This document shows positions 1 through 6,803 of a stretch of 10,513 nucleotides of DNA, in pieces. A program made the translations under genes and the position numbers. The DNA is from Larix sibirica (lineage: Eukaryota; Streptophyta; Pinopsida; Pinales; Pinaceae). Within the stretch, counting starts at the first letter, position 1, and every line of letters starts with the position of its first letter. Location of the stretch: positions 30,785 through 41,297 of the forward strand of contig NWUY0300050853.1 of NCBI GenBank assembly GCA_004151065.3, read 5' to 3'. The notes under the pieces are model-generated. The model had not been told where the DNA came from, searched no databases, and saw only the letters and a program-made list of their open reading frames with translations.

Positions 1-1
1 C

Positions 2-207
2 AAGGATTATTCTTCAAGAGATTCCTTAGGATCATTAGGGTCTTCTATAGGGGCTTCAAGACTTCATCAAATATTCCCAGATAATCTATCTCTATTGCAG
101 CCACATCATCATTATCACCCTGATAGTAATGGAAACACTACATATCTCTTCGCCCTTTTGACATCAATGACATCATGTTTGACATGAATGACAACTTCCT
201 CCAATAG
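2..207 (+). pseudogene. Partial coding remnant, Ser/His-rich C-terminus, family unknown
   Basis: An open frame runs in from the left edge at base 2 to a TGA at 185-187. It reads as a Ser/Gly-rich stretch (SLGSLGSSIGAS) and then a His-rich stretch (QPHHHYHPDSNG). Near base 130 a one-base shift enters another open frame reading ISLRPFDINDIMFDMNDNFL, which ends at a TAG at 205-207, just before the tandem repeat begins. The two halves read like one acidic, low-complexity protein tail broken by a frameshift. Such tails occur on plant transcription factors and on hAT-type transposases, but no diagnostic domain is visible, so I assign no function. The 5' part lies outside the window. Confidence 0.3.
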
Positions 208-214
208 TAATATG

Positions 215-771
215 TTGTCTCTTTTTTTACATTCCTATCATTGAACCTGTGTCAAAATTTTGTTATAAAACCAAGTAAAAAAATGTCTTGTCGACTCCCT
301 AAACATATCTTAAGCGACATTATACAAGCGTACATCTGACATAAAATATGTGGAACGAACATTGCTTAAGAGACATCCAAGCCACACTGCAAGGCGTATT
401 CAACCCAGTTTGATGCTCTTTTATGTTGTTTTAAAGTCGAATAATTTTTTCTAATCACAGTTCAACATCGGTTAGTTGTCTCTTTGTTAGCATTCCTAAT
501 GTCAAACCCTTGTTGAACTTTTGTTATAAAACCAAGTTAAAAATTTGCTCGTCGATGCCTTGAACTTATCTTAAGCAACATTATAGAGATGTACATCCAA
601 CATAAAATATGTATAACAAACATTTCTTAAGAGACATGCAAGCCATGTTACAAGGAGAATTCAATGCCAGATCGACATTTTTTTGTCATTTTAATGTCAA
701 ACGATTTTTTTCTTCGCGTCAATTCAGCGTCACTAAGATGACACATTTCTGGCGTTCCTAATGTCAAACCC
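215..771. repeat. Diverged tandem repeat, period about 261 bp
   Basis: Two nearly full copies and the start of a third are visible. Copy 1 runs from about 215 to 475, copy 2 from about 476 to 737, and a partial third copy to about 771. Landmarks recur at fixed spacing: TTGTCTC at 215 and 476, CATTCCTA or CGTTCCTA at 230, 491 and 753, then TTTTGTTATAAAACCAAGT, then a block containing CATAAAATATGT, and then CTTAAGAGACAT. Copies are perhaps 70-75% alike by eye, so the array is old. No coding frame persists through it. It could be a satellite monomer or the internal subrepeat of a retroelement terminal or untranslated region. Confidence 0.8.
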
Positions 772-774
772 GTT

Positions 775-1080
775 TTGATATATTTGTTTTCCTCATTGAT
801 GTATTTCGTGTGTGAAATTTATGCCCTCAACAAGATAAAAGTCCAAATATTTCATACATATCCAATTGGCGACCATGTTAGGTCGCTACGAGAGATGGCC
901 ATTGTCCCTCACCATGTTAGGAGGGATGCCAATAGGCTAGTTGATAAGCTAGGAAATTATAAATTTGGCATGCATCAAAATTAGCTTCACAACAGTTGGC
1001 TTGGAATCCATTCTCTTGAACTCAAGGAATCCCACTTATCTATCAATAAACAAGACTTAAACCCCCACGTCGAGTGTTGT
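775..1080 (+). pseudogene. LINE retrotransposon ORF2 tail, RNase H domain remnant
   Basis: The frame open from 775 to a TAG at 982-984 encodes the C-terminal part of an RNase H fold. It has a long helix followed by IVPHHVRRDANRLVDKLGN. This matches the plant LINE pattern I.HVRReAN..AD.LAN, where His and Asp sit near the active site that removes RNA from the RNA-DNA hybrid during target-primed reverse transcription. The usual Ala-Asp reads Val-Asp here. After the TAG the same frame continues with a Trp, a Leu-rich segment and NKQDLNPHV, which resembles the stretch following RNase H in such elements. Only the extreme end of ORF2 is present. It abuts the truncated third copy of the 261-bp repeat, as expected for a 5'-truncated LINE insertion. 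No clear poly(A) tail or target-site duplication is seen. It is not functional. Confidence 0.6.
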
Positions 1081-1219
1081 CGGGAATGTTTCCCTATGAC
1101 TGGATTGATCCATTGAATCATGAATGGTTTCCCATATGTTCTTCCACTTGCTACGAGGCCATGATCATGCTTGAGCATGGGTGATGTCGACAATAATCAA
1201 TAATAATTGTTAGGAATAG

Positions 1220-1999
1220 AAGGTTTATTTCGACCAAGTGAATGATCATATCCTCATTCGTCCATGCTCCATATATCCCTTCCATATACCTCACTCTCAT
1301 GGAACCTGCATTTCCCTCCTGGATCTATACCACACTCAATCTGAGATGGTGGAAGCAATTAAGCAGGATCATCAAAAATATTGGTTTGGTTGATCTCTAC
1401 CAGAGTTGTTCTCCTCATCGGATTTTTCTCCAGCTTTCCTCTCCTAACCTTAGTAATATTCCCCTCCTCCCCAACTTCACCTCATCCTACTCCCTCTCCA
1501 AATGCTCCACAATCAAGGTCTGTGTTAAACGCATTGAGCATAAAAATTCCTAAGGGCCTCATCATTCTCATATGCCTCAAGTTCAGATAGAAATAGAGAA
1601 TGCTTGGGCATGTTATGCTAGTTTGGTCCACTCTGATGTCGAGAATCATATTCAAAATTTTGAAGATAAAATCCAAGCTCATCTTCAAATGCCAGGATCA
1701 AAACAACTGATTGCTGAAATGCGAATCTTGATGGAAAACGTGGGGTCTAGTCATACCAAGGACACTAGGTATACGAAAACCATTAGACTATTCTAGTATA
1801 CTAATACCATCTTTCCATTATCGACAATGCTAAGGGGCGTCTTCACAACGAGTCTCAGGGAATATCGTTGGAAGCTCATATGGAGTGCTTAGAAGGTTGG
1901 ATTTGATGCCTTTCTGAAGTGTGGATGGACTCTGATGCATGCCTAAAAGTGAAGATAAATGCATTGGATAAGGAACTAATGGGAAATGTATTTATTTGA
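1220..1999 (+). pseudogene. Decayed protein-coding remnant over three frames, family unknown
   Basis: Several plus-strand stretches read like pieces of one broken protein. From 1220 to a TGA at 1391-1393 there is an open frame without an early Met, containing KVYFDQVNDHILIRP and, near its end, EMVEAIKQDHQKYWFG. It continues past the stop as SLPELFSSSDF. About 1440-1540, in another frame, is a Pro/Ser-rich linker (PSSPTSPHPTPSPNAPQSRS). From 1572 to 1796 is a charged helical segment including SDVENHIQNFEDKIQ and LIAEMRILMENV. From 1805 to a TGA at 1997-1999, in a third frame with one internal TGA at 1904, is SIIDNAKGRLHNESQG followed by KINALDKELMGNVF. The order globular - Pro-rich - helical fits a retroelement gag-like or accessory protein. 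It lies upstream of a gypsy fragment on the same strand, but I do not recognise the family. Confidence 0.4.
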
Positions 2000-2703
2000 A
2001 TGCAATATATATATTTGACTCCTCAAATGAGATTTCATCGTCAATCGTCCCACTTGGGTTTCTATTTTGGCATCAAGTCAGAACCTCCTACTCCAGGTGA
2101 CAATGGTTTCAATGCCTCTCCTATTTTTATCACAGTATATGATTAACCCTACCTTTAGAGTTTTATTTTATGACTTTTGTTTTTTTTTTGGATTCTCATT
2201 TTCAGTTTTTGTCAAAGTGGTCATAACCCCTGGCCTGTGGGGGAATTTTAGTTTCTAGTGTCAAATTATTAGCTTCATAACTACTCAGACTGATAGATTT
2301 TGAGTCAACAAAGCTCTCTAATGGATCAAACTTTACCTAGGTTCTGATTCTTGCAAACTCTTGATAGTTATCTCTATACAGTTTTTCTCTAGTTAATATA
2401 GATTTCAAATTTATAAAAAAAATACCATATTAGGTCACTATAATTTGAATGTGGGGAGTCATAACATGTGTGAAAACACTATATATTTCTAAAATAATCA
2501 TGGAGGTTCCAATGCACAAGTTTTAGGTTGTACATACACCATCATGGTTGGATCTTCAACATTCTATATGATGCATTTATTTTTTGGCAAGAATCCCAAG
2601 AATATATTTGCACATTCTTATAAGTTTGTTCTCATGACATTAAGACTAATAACGAAACCATGTTTTACTAACATATGTATGGTTATGAAAAATAATAGAA
2701 TGA
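2000..2703. other. No gene recognised
   Basis: This is AT-rich sequence with homopolymer runs, including a T-run near 2181 and an A-run near 2416. The plus-strand frame at 2067-2258 is hydrophobic mainly because of T-rich codons and looks accidental. The stretch may be the eroded spacer between the coding remnant at 1220-1999 and the gypsy pol fragment, but no protease motif is visible. Confidence 0.5.
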
Positions 2704-2925
2704 GATACTCAACAACATTTAATACTTTATGCAATTGTTAAACAATATAGTGACCTATTTGAGATTCCAAAAGGAGTACCGATCTAGTTCTTAATACAAC
2801 ATAAAGTTGACCGTGTTTTGGGATCACCATTTCTCAATGGCCTACTATATTGTATATCCCTATGGAAAAATGTTGAAATTTACCAAGAGCAAGAGTTTGT
2901 GTATGCTAAAAAAATGTGTAAACGG
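2704..2925 (+). pseudogene. Ty3/gypsy retrotransposon pol fragment, start of reverse transcriptase
   Basis: The frame beginning at 2704 reads IVKQYSDLFEIPKGVPI, a TAG at 2785-2787, then FLIQHKVDRVLGSPFLNG, a Tyr, and ISLWKNVEI, ending at a TGA at 2926-2928. This follows the conserved segment just N-terminal to the RT fingers of plant Ty3/gypsy elements: a short helix with Y.D.F, then P.GLPP.R...H.IDL.PG, then P.N...Y..S..E..EI. The Asp-Leu-Phe, Pro-Lys-Gly, Gln-His, Val-Asp, Gly-Ser and Glu-Ile positions line up in order and spacing. The catalytic YxDD motif and everything further downstream are missing. The fragment is inactive, with one in-frame stop and substitutions at usual PP and PxN positions. 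An imperfect fold-back begins where the similarity ends. Confidence 0.65.
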
Positions 2926-3040
2926 TGAAGAACAATGCACGTGGCCGTGGCCATATGTTCTCACAGTGAACACTATTCATTTGCCTCACATTATGGCCAT
3001 GAAACCATACTATATATGGTCACATACAATGTTCTTCACC
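2924..3040. repeat. Imperfect inverted repeat / fold-back, about 117 bp
   Basis: The arms GGTGAAGAAC... (2924-2946) and ...GTTCTTCACC (3018-3040) are reverse complements over 23 bases with about 5 mismatches. Pairing resumes inside the loop: GTGGCCATA beyond the left arm faces TATGGCCAT near 2994-3002, after an unpaired insertion of roughly 17 bases on the right side. The result would be a long bulged hairpin. It could be a decayed MITE, a chance fold-back or a small-RNA precursor-like structure. No target-site duplication was evident to me. Confidence 0.5.
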
Positions 3041-3444
3041 ACTGAGACAAATATTCTTGCTTTGATAGACCTACACCCAATGATATAGTTTTTATCATGA
3101 ATATTTGTTGACGCAAACACTCATTTAAACTTATATTAAATGTAAGAAAAAGATTAAGGAAAAATCAATAGTATCATAAATTAACATAATATAATAATAC
3201 ATGATATAAGGTTCATGCATATAGATATCTAGAAATCCGATCAAATCGGTGTGCAATAAACTTTTATAGACCATACCCGATGTAGTACATATAGTACATT
3301 AATGTGCAACAAATCATATAAGATATTTCACCTCTACTATACTACTTCCTTCTAGGTTTTTTTCTTCTTTAGAAGGACCATAATTTTGACATTGACATAT
3401 TCTTCCCCATGCTCTTCTCAAGCTTTTGATTCCAGTACAAGTTC
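3041..3444. other. No gene recognised
   Basis: This is AT-rich sequence with many stops in all frames. Reading leftward on the minus strand, the first part (about 3444-3360) continues the frame of the pseudo-exon at 3445-3649 with stops, as ELVLESKA, stop, then EEHGEEYVNVKIMVLLKKK. Decayed coding sequence may therefore extend to about 3360. Beyond that nothing is recognised. Confidence 0.4.
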
Positions 3445-3649
3445 CTAATCATTGTGTAAAATACATCTCCATGTAGGTACCTGAGTGTGATCCACGTCAA
3501 GTGCAATTAATGAAAACCATTTGCAAATCACCTTGACATTCATATTATACATAAACCCAAAAACTATAAGTTTACAATGACCTTGTCCATGGTACTTGGT
3601 GCGTAGGGATAACCTTTGGCTTATCAACAATTTTAGTCTCTAAAACTGG
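3445..3649 (-). pseudogene. Pseudo-exon, 3' part of the multi-exon gene
   Basis: After an AG at 3651-3650 the frame reads PVLETKIVDKPKVIPTHQ. Near 3610 a one-base shift leads into a second open frame reading YHGQGHCKLIVFGFMYNMNV and ending DHTQVPTWRCILHND at a TAG. The two halves read as one protein broken by an indel. A Gly-x-x-His-Cys-Lys-hydrophobic segment is reminiscent of the region that follows the Transposase_24 domain in many CACTA accessory proteins, but that match is weak. In the exon order it comes after 3754-3877. Phase 0 at the proposed acceptor agrees with the phase-0 end of that exon once its frameshift is allowed for. The acceptor is poor in pyrimidines, so this boundary is uncertain. 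Confidence 0.35.
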
Positions 3650-3753
3650 CTTTTGTGGAATATTTATATATTAATGTACTTCATGTTCCAATTACATTTG
3701 TAGTTATTTCATGTAGAACCAAATAATCTTTAAAATATATTGAATTTATATAC

Positions 3754-3877
3754 CTCCTCGTTGATAGCAGAAGTGTTATCTTTATTTCCCTATTTTCATT
3801 TCATCCAGGGCTTTATACCCTCTAGTGAAGGCAACTTTTAGGTCTTTGGTGGTGGGAATGATGCCAAATGTTGCTAC
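3754..3877 (-). pseudogene. Pseudo-exon with one-base insertion, C-terminal part of Transposase_24-like domain
   Basis: The block follows TATGTAG, starts at 3877 in phase 0 and reads VATFGIIPTTKDLKVAF, then TRGYKALDEMK. Just afterwards the frame hits a TAA. If one base in the GGG run near 3790 is treated as an insertion, the frame instead continues as NKDNTSAINEE to a GAG|GTATAT donor at 3754. The block is 124 nt, one more than a multiple of three, as expected for a phase-0 to phase-0 exon with a single inserted base. The segment F...G..PT...L matches the end of the plant accessory-protein domain, where a Gly-x-x-Pro-(T/S) turn follows the glycine-rich motif of the preceding exon. Confidence 0.5.
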
Positions 3878-3970
3878 CTACATACCATAACATAACACAT
3901 TTTAGTAAGGATATATTTTAAATTATAATTTTCAAATAAATAACAAAAAATTTTAAATCTTAGTACTTAC

Positions 3971-4067
3971 ATATCTCCCTTTTATTTTAACATATCCTCC
4001 TAGGCCAATTTTGTGTTGGCCAATATTCTCCAGCCGAGCCCATGTGGACGTTGCAGTGTCTTTCAAC
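3971..4067 (-). pseudogene. Pseudo-exon, glycine-rich core of Transposase_24-like domain
   Basis: The acceptor is CTATTTTAG|G at 4068-4067 and the donor is AGATAT|GTAAGT at 3971, a near-consensus plant donor. The first G completes an AGG codon left open by the upstream exon, which ends in AG. The remaining 96 nt give 32 codons with no stop and end in phase 0. The product begins LKDTATSTWARLENIGQHK and continues IGLGGYVKIKGRY. The His-Lys-x-Gly-x-Gly-Gly-Tyr motif followed by a basic helix parallels the H..GG...(F/Y) core of the plant Transposase_24 family. Phase agreement on both sides strongly supports a real former exon. Confidence 0.6.
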
Positions 4068-4148
4068 CTAAAATAGGTGTGATGTTAAACATTATGGACA
4101 AATGCATATAAGTTATAAGTTCATGGTATGTTATATTATCACATTTAC

Positions 4149-4497
4149 CTTTTTGGTTCTCCAACACATGAAAGCATGGATCCCTCTTTTTTCATCTTCT
4201 TCTCCTTGGCATCCTCGATTAGTGTGGCCATCTCATGTACATGAATTAGTCCAAGATGCTCATAATTAGGTTGGAGACTAAGACTAGTGCGGTAATTGTC
4301 CCGCATTGATTTCAAGTACTTCCCTGCCATGGTTTGAACTGTATTTTTGTTGAACACTGGACCAAACAATGTGGTCATGTGTTTCATCAACTTTTTTTTC
4401 AAGTATTTCGGTTGGTATTTATAATTTTTTCTTATTGTTGGTGCAAAAAGATAAAAGAATTTTTCTTGCAATTCTTGATAGAACAATTTATTCCTTG
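4149..4497 (-). pseudogene. Pseudo-exon, main helical part of the CACTA accessory-like protein
   Basis: This is the longest open block of the gene, at least 113 codons without a stop. The acceptor is ACTTCAATAG|CA at 4498-4497 and the donor is AAAAG|GTAAAT at 4149. The product contains YQELQEKFFYLFAPTIRKNY, then a basic run (PKYLKKKLMKHM), then MAGKYLKSMRDNYRTSLSL, then HEMATLIEDAKEKKMKKEG. In plant En/Spm accessory proteins an equivalent order occurs: a helix equivalent to W..VP.elK..lw..i...F, a (M/L)GK.WRd.R..L helix, and a (W/M)..L...w.seK.kk helix. The exact start is uncertain, since the open frame continues a little upstream of the acceptor. It lacks an ATG, as expected for an internal exon. 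Confidence 0.6.
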
Positions 4498-4550
4498 CTA
4501 TTGAAGTTATATATTGTGATTAGTAGATAGATAATATTATCATAAAAATA

Positions 4551-4919
4551 TTATTCCTTGTGTAAAATGATAATATGTTGATGGACTAATTTGTAATTAT
4601 TGCGGAGCTTCAATCCCTTCACTGGAATGAGTTCATGGGCCATCTATAAAGAAACTGGTAACTACCCAATGCTCTTGATGATTATGCCCATTGTCTTGGG
4701 ACTCATATCAACATTTGATGAAGGACGCATAGAATTAGAGCTAGTGATGGAACTATCTGGGGTTGTAGACCGCATGACACCAACATTGGATGATGTAGAA
4801 CCAAGGGTACTAGTAGTGACATTAGGAGTAAAGGCTACATGATCAATAGGAGCAGAGGCTCCAGGAATAGATGCTTTTCTACTACTCCTAATGCCAAGGG
4901 ATTCATGTCTCAAGAAGTT
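4551..4919 (-). pseudogene. Pseudo-exon, Ser/Thr/Pro-rich linker, with a probable deletion at its end
   Basis: The acceptor TGTATTTTTGTAG|AAC gives a phase-0 start at 4919 and an open frame of 85 codons down to a TAG at about 4662. The product is a low-complexity Ser/Thr/Asn/Pro-rich linker, for example FTPNVTTSTLGSTSSNVG and TTPDSSITSSNSMRPSSN. Such linkers precede the conserved domain in CACTA accessory proteins. After the TAG, a short frame starting MAHELIPVKGLKLRNNYK at 4643 runs to a TAA at 4551-4553. It looks like the start of the next conserved segment (in relatives a Leu/Arg motif before the Gly-Gln-Pro-x-G turn). The abrupt change suggests that the intervening intron and codons were lost by deletion. 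The plus-strand reading of this region is only a shadow. Confidence 0.5.
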
Positions 4920-5017
4920 CTACAAAAATACAACACTATGTCAAACAGTTGGATTCATTAAAAACGATATCATATTCGTTAAATCAATTGATGGAATACA
5001 ATTTAGAAAGCACGTAC

Positions 5018-5206
5018 GTTGTAATTATTTATTATTGACATCAATATTTGAGATCTTTGTTCATTTTTTGGAGCATCTTCAGTGGGGATCAATCCCTGAA
5101 GATTAAGTTCCCATTTCTTCACTTGTTTTCTAATAGATACAAGGGGGTTGGGAGAATCATAGTAGTCTACATTGTTCTGATCAAGATGATGCAATGATGT
5201 AGGATC
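5018..5206 (-). pseudogene. Pseudo-exon, 63 codons, phase 0 on both sides
   Basis: The acceptor is TTCTTTGTAG|GATCCT with the exon starting at 5206, and the donor is AAC|GTACGTG at 5018. The length of 189 nt is an exact multiple of three with no stop. The product begins DPTSLHHLDQNNVDYYD, continues SPNPLVSIRKQVKKWELNL and ends NEQRSQILMSIINNYN. It is hydrophilic and mainly helical in its second half. The downstream intron (5017-4920) has a pyrimidine-rich end, and the next exon opens in phase 0, so the reading frame carries over cleanly. No named domain is recognised. Confidence 0.55.
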
Positions 5207-5323
5207 CTACAAAGAATCAAAACACATAACATTGATAAACCAGAATAATCTCATTGGATTATGACATCAACAAACAATAATGATAAAAATTAACATATAA
5301 ATATTGGATGTATGGTATTTGAC

Positions 5324-5356
5324 CTTCCCATGGTCAATGCCTTTGCTTTGATCAAC
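5324..5356 (-). pseudogene. 33-base micro-exon candidate
   Basis: This is an 11-codon block, VDQSKGIDHGK. It is preceded by a TTATTTGTGTTGTAG acceptor and followed by an AAG|GTCAAA donor. Its length is a multiple of three, so inclusion or skipping keeps the frame. It starts and ends in phase 0, matching both the upstream candidate exon at 5632-5708 and the downstream exon at 5018-5206. Being short, it could be a chance match to splice signals, but phase agreement on both sides favours a real former exon. Confidence 0.4.
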
Positions 5357-5631
5357 CTACAACACAAATAACAGGCAATTTTTAAAACAAATTTTGATCA
5401 ATACAAAAGAGTGCAATTTCAATCTGAAATATATATGTTCTTCAGTAAATAATGAATATATATTATCAATTACAATTACATTAATTGTTAATTTTATTCA
5501 AATTATAATCGATCAACAACTCCTTCCCTGGAACTATTGATTACAAAACCAAAACTTTATTCCCTTAATGCTCCTAAAAAATACAATTGAGTAGCTTATT
5601 CATGCTTCCAGGACATGAATTTTTTATAAAC

Positions 5632-5708
5632 CTGACAACATTTCCTTAACCTTTTGCACATACTCAGTAAATATTGGGTTATCCATATCCAATGTTTATA
5701 TTTTGGAC
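5632..5708 (-). pseudogene. Candidate pseudo-exon, phase-compatible, frame uncertain
   Basis: The acceptor is GATTATGTAG|GTCC (exon start 5708) and the donor is TGTCAG|GTTTAT (end 5632). Joined to an upstream exon ending in ATC G at 5821, the frame is open through all 77 nt, reads GPKYKHWIWITQYLLS and finishes in phase 0 for the micro-exon. A different frame over the same bases reads LDMDNPIFTEYVQKVKEMLS, which looks at least as protein-like but would need other boundaries. One of the two is likely the original coding frame, and a nearby indel could explain the conflict. Confidence 0.3.
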
Positions 5709-5820
5709 CTACATAATCCATCGATTTCAACTTCATAGTTGTAAGGAACGTTTACACCATATATTGAAAAGAGCCTCAAACCATGTAAACTAGAAGGAGC
5801 AATTCAATATGTTCTCTTAC

Positions 5821-6109
5821 CGATACAAAAATCAGTTTTTACCTCAGGAAGTGGGTATGGTTTCTAGTTATTCACATAATTTCTATATTTGAATGGTACT
5901 TCCTTGTCCTTGTTGGTCTCATTGTGATAAGAGAATGACCCTCCTTCAGCAAAAAACAAATCCATATGTTTTTTGAATTTTCTTTTGACATTGCTACCTC
6001 TAATTGTTCTTGACATGTTGCTTGATGTTTCTCCTTCTCCTTGTGCTTCAAGACAACCATCACTATCTAAATCAATATCTGATAGATATCTATTTAGTTT
6101 CCCATGTGA
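5821..6109 (-). pseudogene. Pseudo-exon with one internal stop, 5' part of the multi-exon gene
   Basis: The frame is open from 6109 to a TAG at 5864-5866, then continues as KPYPLPE. It reads LSDIDLDSDGCLEAQGEGET, then MSRTIRGSNVKRKFKKHMDL, then FFAEGGSFSYHNETNKDKE and VPFKYRNYVNN. There are two donor candidates, GAG|GTAAAA at 5843 and ATCG|GTAAGAG at 5821. The second fits the phase of the next candidate exon. The basic run RGSNVKRKFKKH could serve nuclear targeting or DNA contact, which is inference from composition. An overlapping minus-strand frame (5872-6063) is a shadow. The family is not recognised from this exon alone. Confidence 0.45.
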
Positions 6110-6642
6110 TTAACATTAAATAACAACAACTAGGTTGCAATCATATGAATGAGCATAAGCATTCTCGTACTCAATTGCTTTATCTAATTTACTTTCTAAT
6201 AAAATTGGTATGAAATTTCTCTAGTTGTATGCCACCTCGTCCTATGAAATTTGAGACACACCATCTTGAGTTCTATGGTCTAAATGAGGAGTCTTAGATT
6301 CCCACTCTATTAGATTTTCTTTAATTTAACTTGGTACACTTAATGTGCATTAATTCTATCATTACTTTACAAGTTTTAGATCCAATTTGTCAAAGAAGGT
6401 AGCAAAACAAGACATATAAGATTCATGCATAAAAAGAAGAAAAAAAAAATTATAGCAACAAACATTAGATCAAAACTTGGATACATAACAAGACAAGAGA
6501 TTCATTTTAGCCATGTGCTTTCATCAAAAAATAGAGAAGAAAGAACTTATGCTTCCATAAAAAAACAATTGAAATAGATTGATCAAATCCTTCTAGCCAA
6601 GGCAAAGAACTTATTTTCATTTGAAGTAGCTTTATTACATTT
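6110..6642. other. No gene recognised; possible intron
   Basis: This is very AT-rich sequence with an A-run near 6442. On the minus strand, just after the stop at 6643-6645, a short continuation reads KCNKATSNENKFFALARRI before the next stop. The rest looks like intron or eroded spacer between the possible first exon (6643-6756) and the 5821-6109 exon. Confidence 0.4.
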
Positions 6643-6756
6643 CTAAATATCATCATTAAAACATATGCAGCCATGTTCCCCACAAGTGCACCCTAATGGT
6701 TGACCACTTGAATCACCACTCGAATCATAATCCCAAATTAATTTTGGTTGAGCCAT
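6643..6756 (-). pseudogene. Possible first exon, short Cys-rich ORF
   Basis: A 37-codon ATG-started frame reads MAQPKLIWDYDSSGDSSG, then QPLGCTCGEHGCICFNDD, and ends at a TAG at 6643-6645. Four cysteines and one histidine lie in ten residues (C-T-C-G-E-H-G-C-I-C), a spacing that could bind a metal. It sits upstream of, and in the same orientation as, the multi-exon gene, so it is a candidate N-terminal exon. No good donor is visible at its end, and the frame continues readably after the TAG, so the stop may be a mutation. It is too short to identify. Confidence 0.3.
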
Positions 6757-6803
6757 TTTTAATTTTGGGTGAGTGGTCGACCTAAAATGATGCCATGGGG
6801 ATC

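Larger units (their letters stand above)
3445..6109 (-). pseudogene. Multi-exon decayed plant transposon gene (CACTA En/Spm accessory-protein-like)
   Basis: This parent entry covers a chain of minus-strand exon-like blocks: 5821-6109, 5632-5708, 5324-5356, 5018-5206, about 4662-4919, about 4551-4643, 4149-4497, 3971-4067, 3754-3877 and 3445-3649. Most have a polypyrimidine-AG acceptor and a GT donor, and most neighbours join in compatible phase. The middle part (4149-4497 plus the next two exons) follows the order of the plant Transposase_24 / Ptta-En/Spm domain. A helix with K.LKSMRDNYR is followed by a short loop, a Glu-Ala-Lys-rich helix, and then the QHKIGLGGY...GRYVATFGIIPT motif. In living CACTA elements such proteins accompany the TnpD-type transposase and are thought to bind subterminal DNA. 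The copy is broken by in-frame stops (5864-5866 and after 4662), one-base frameshifts (about 3790 and about 3610) and a probable deletion at 4640-4662. A non-transposon plant gene is a possible alternative. Confidence 0.5.

Noticed and set aside
2807-3088. 93-codon plus-strand reading frame
   Set aside because: It overlaps the gypsy fragment in a different frame and crosses the fold-back. No motif is visible and the composition is that of random AT-rich sequence.
4600-5106. Plus-strand frames at 4600-4842 and 4891-5106
   Set aside because: They are shadows of the minus-strand linker exon and the neighbouring exon and introns, where splice sites and phase support the minus strand.
5872-6063. 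Minus-strand ATG frame of 63 codons
   Set aside because: A different minus-strand frame over the same bases is longer, is open to 6109 and continues to a splice donor. This one is taken as a shadow.
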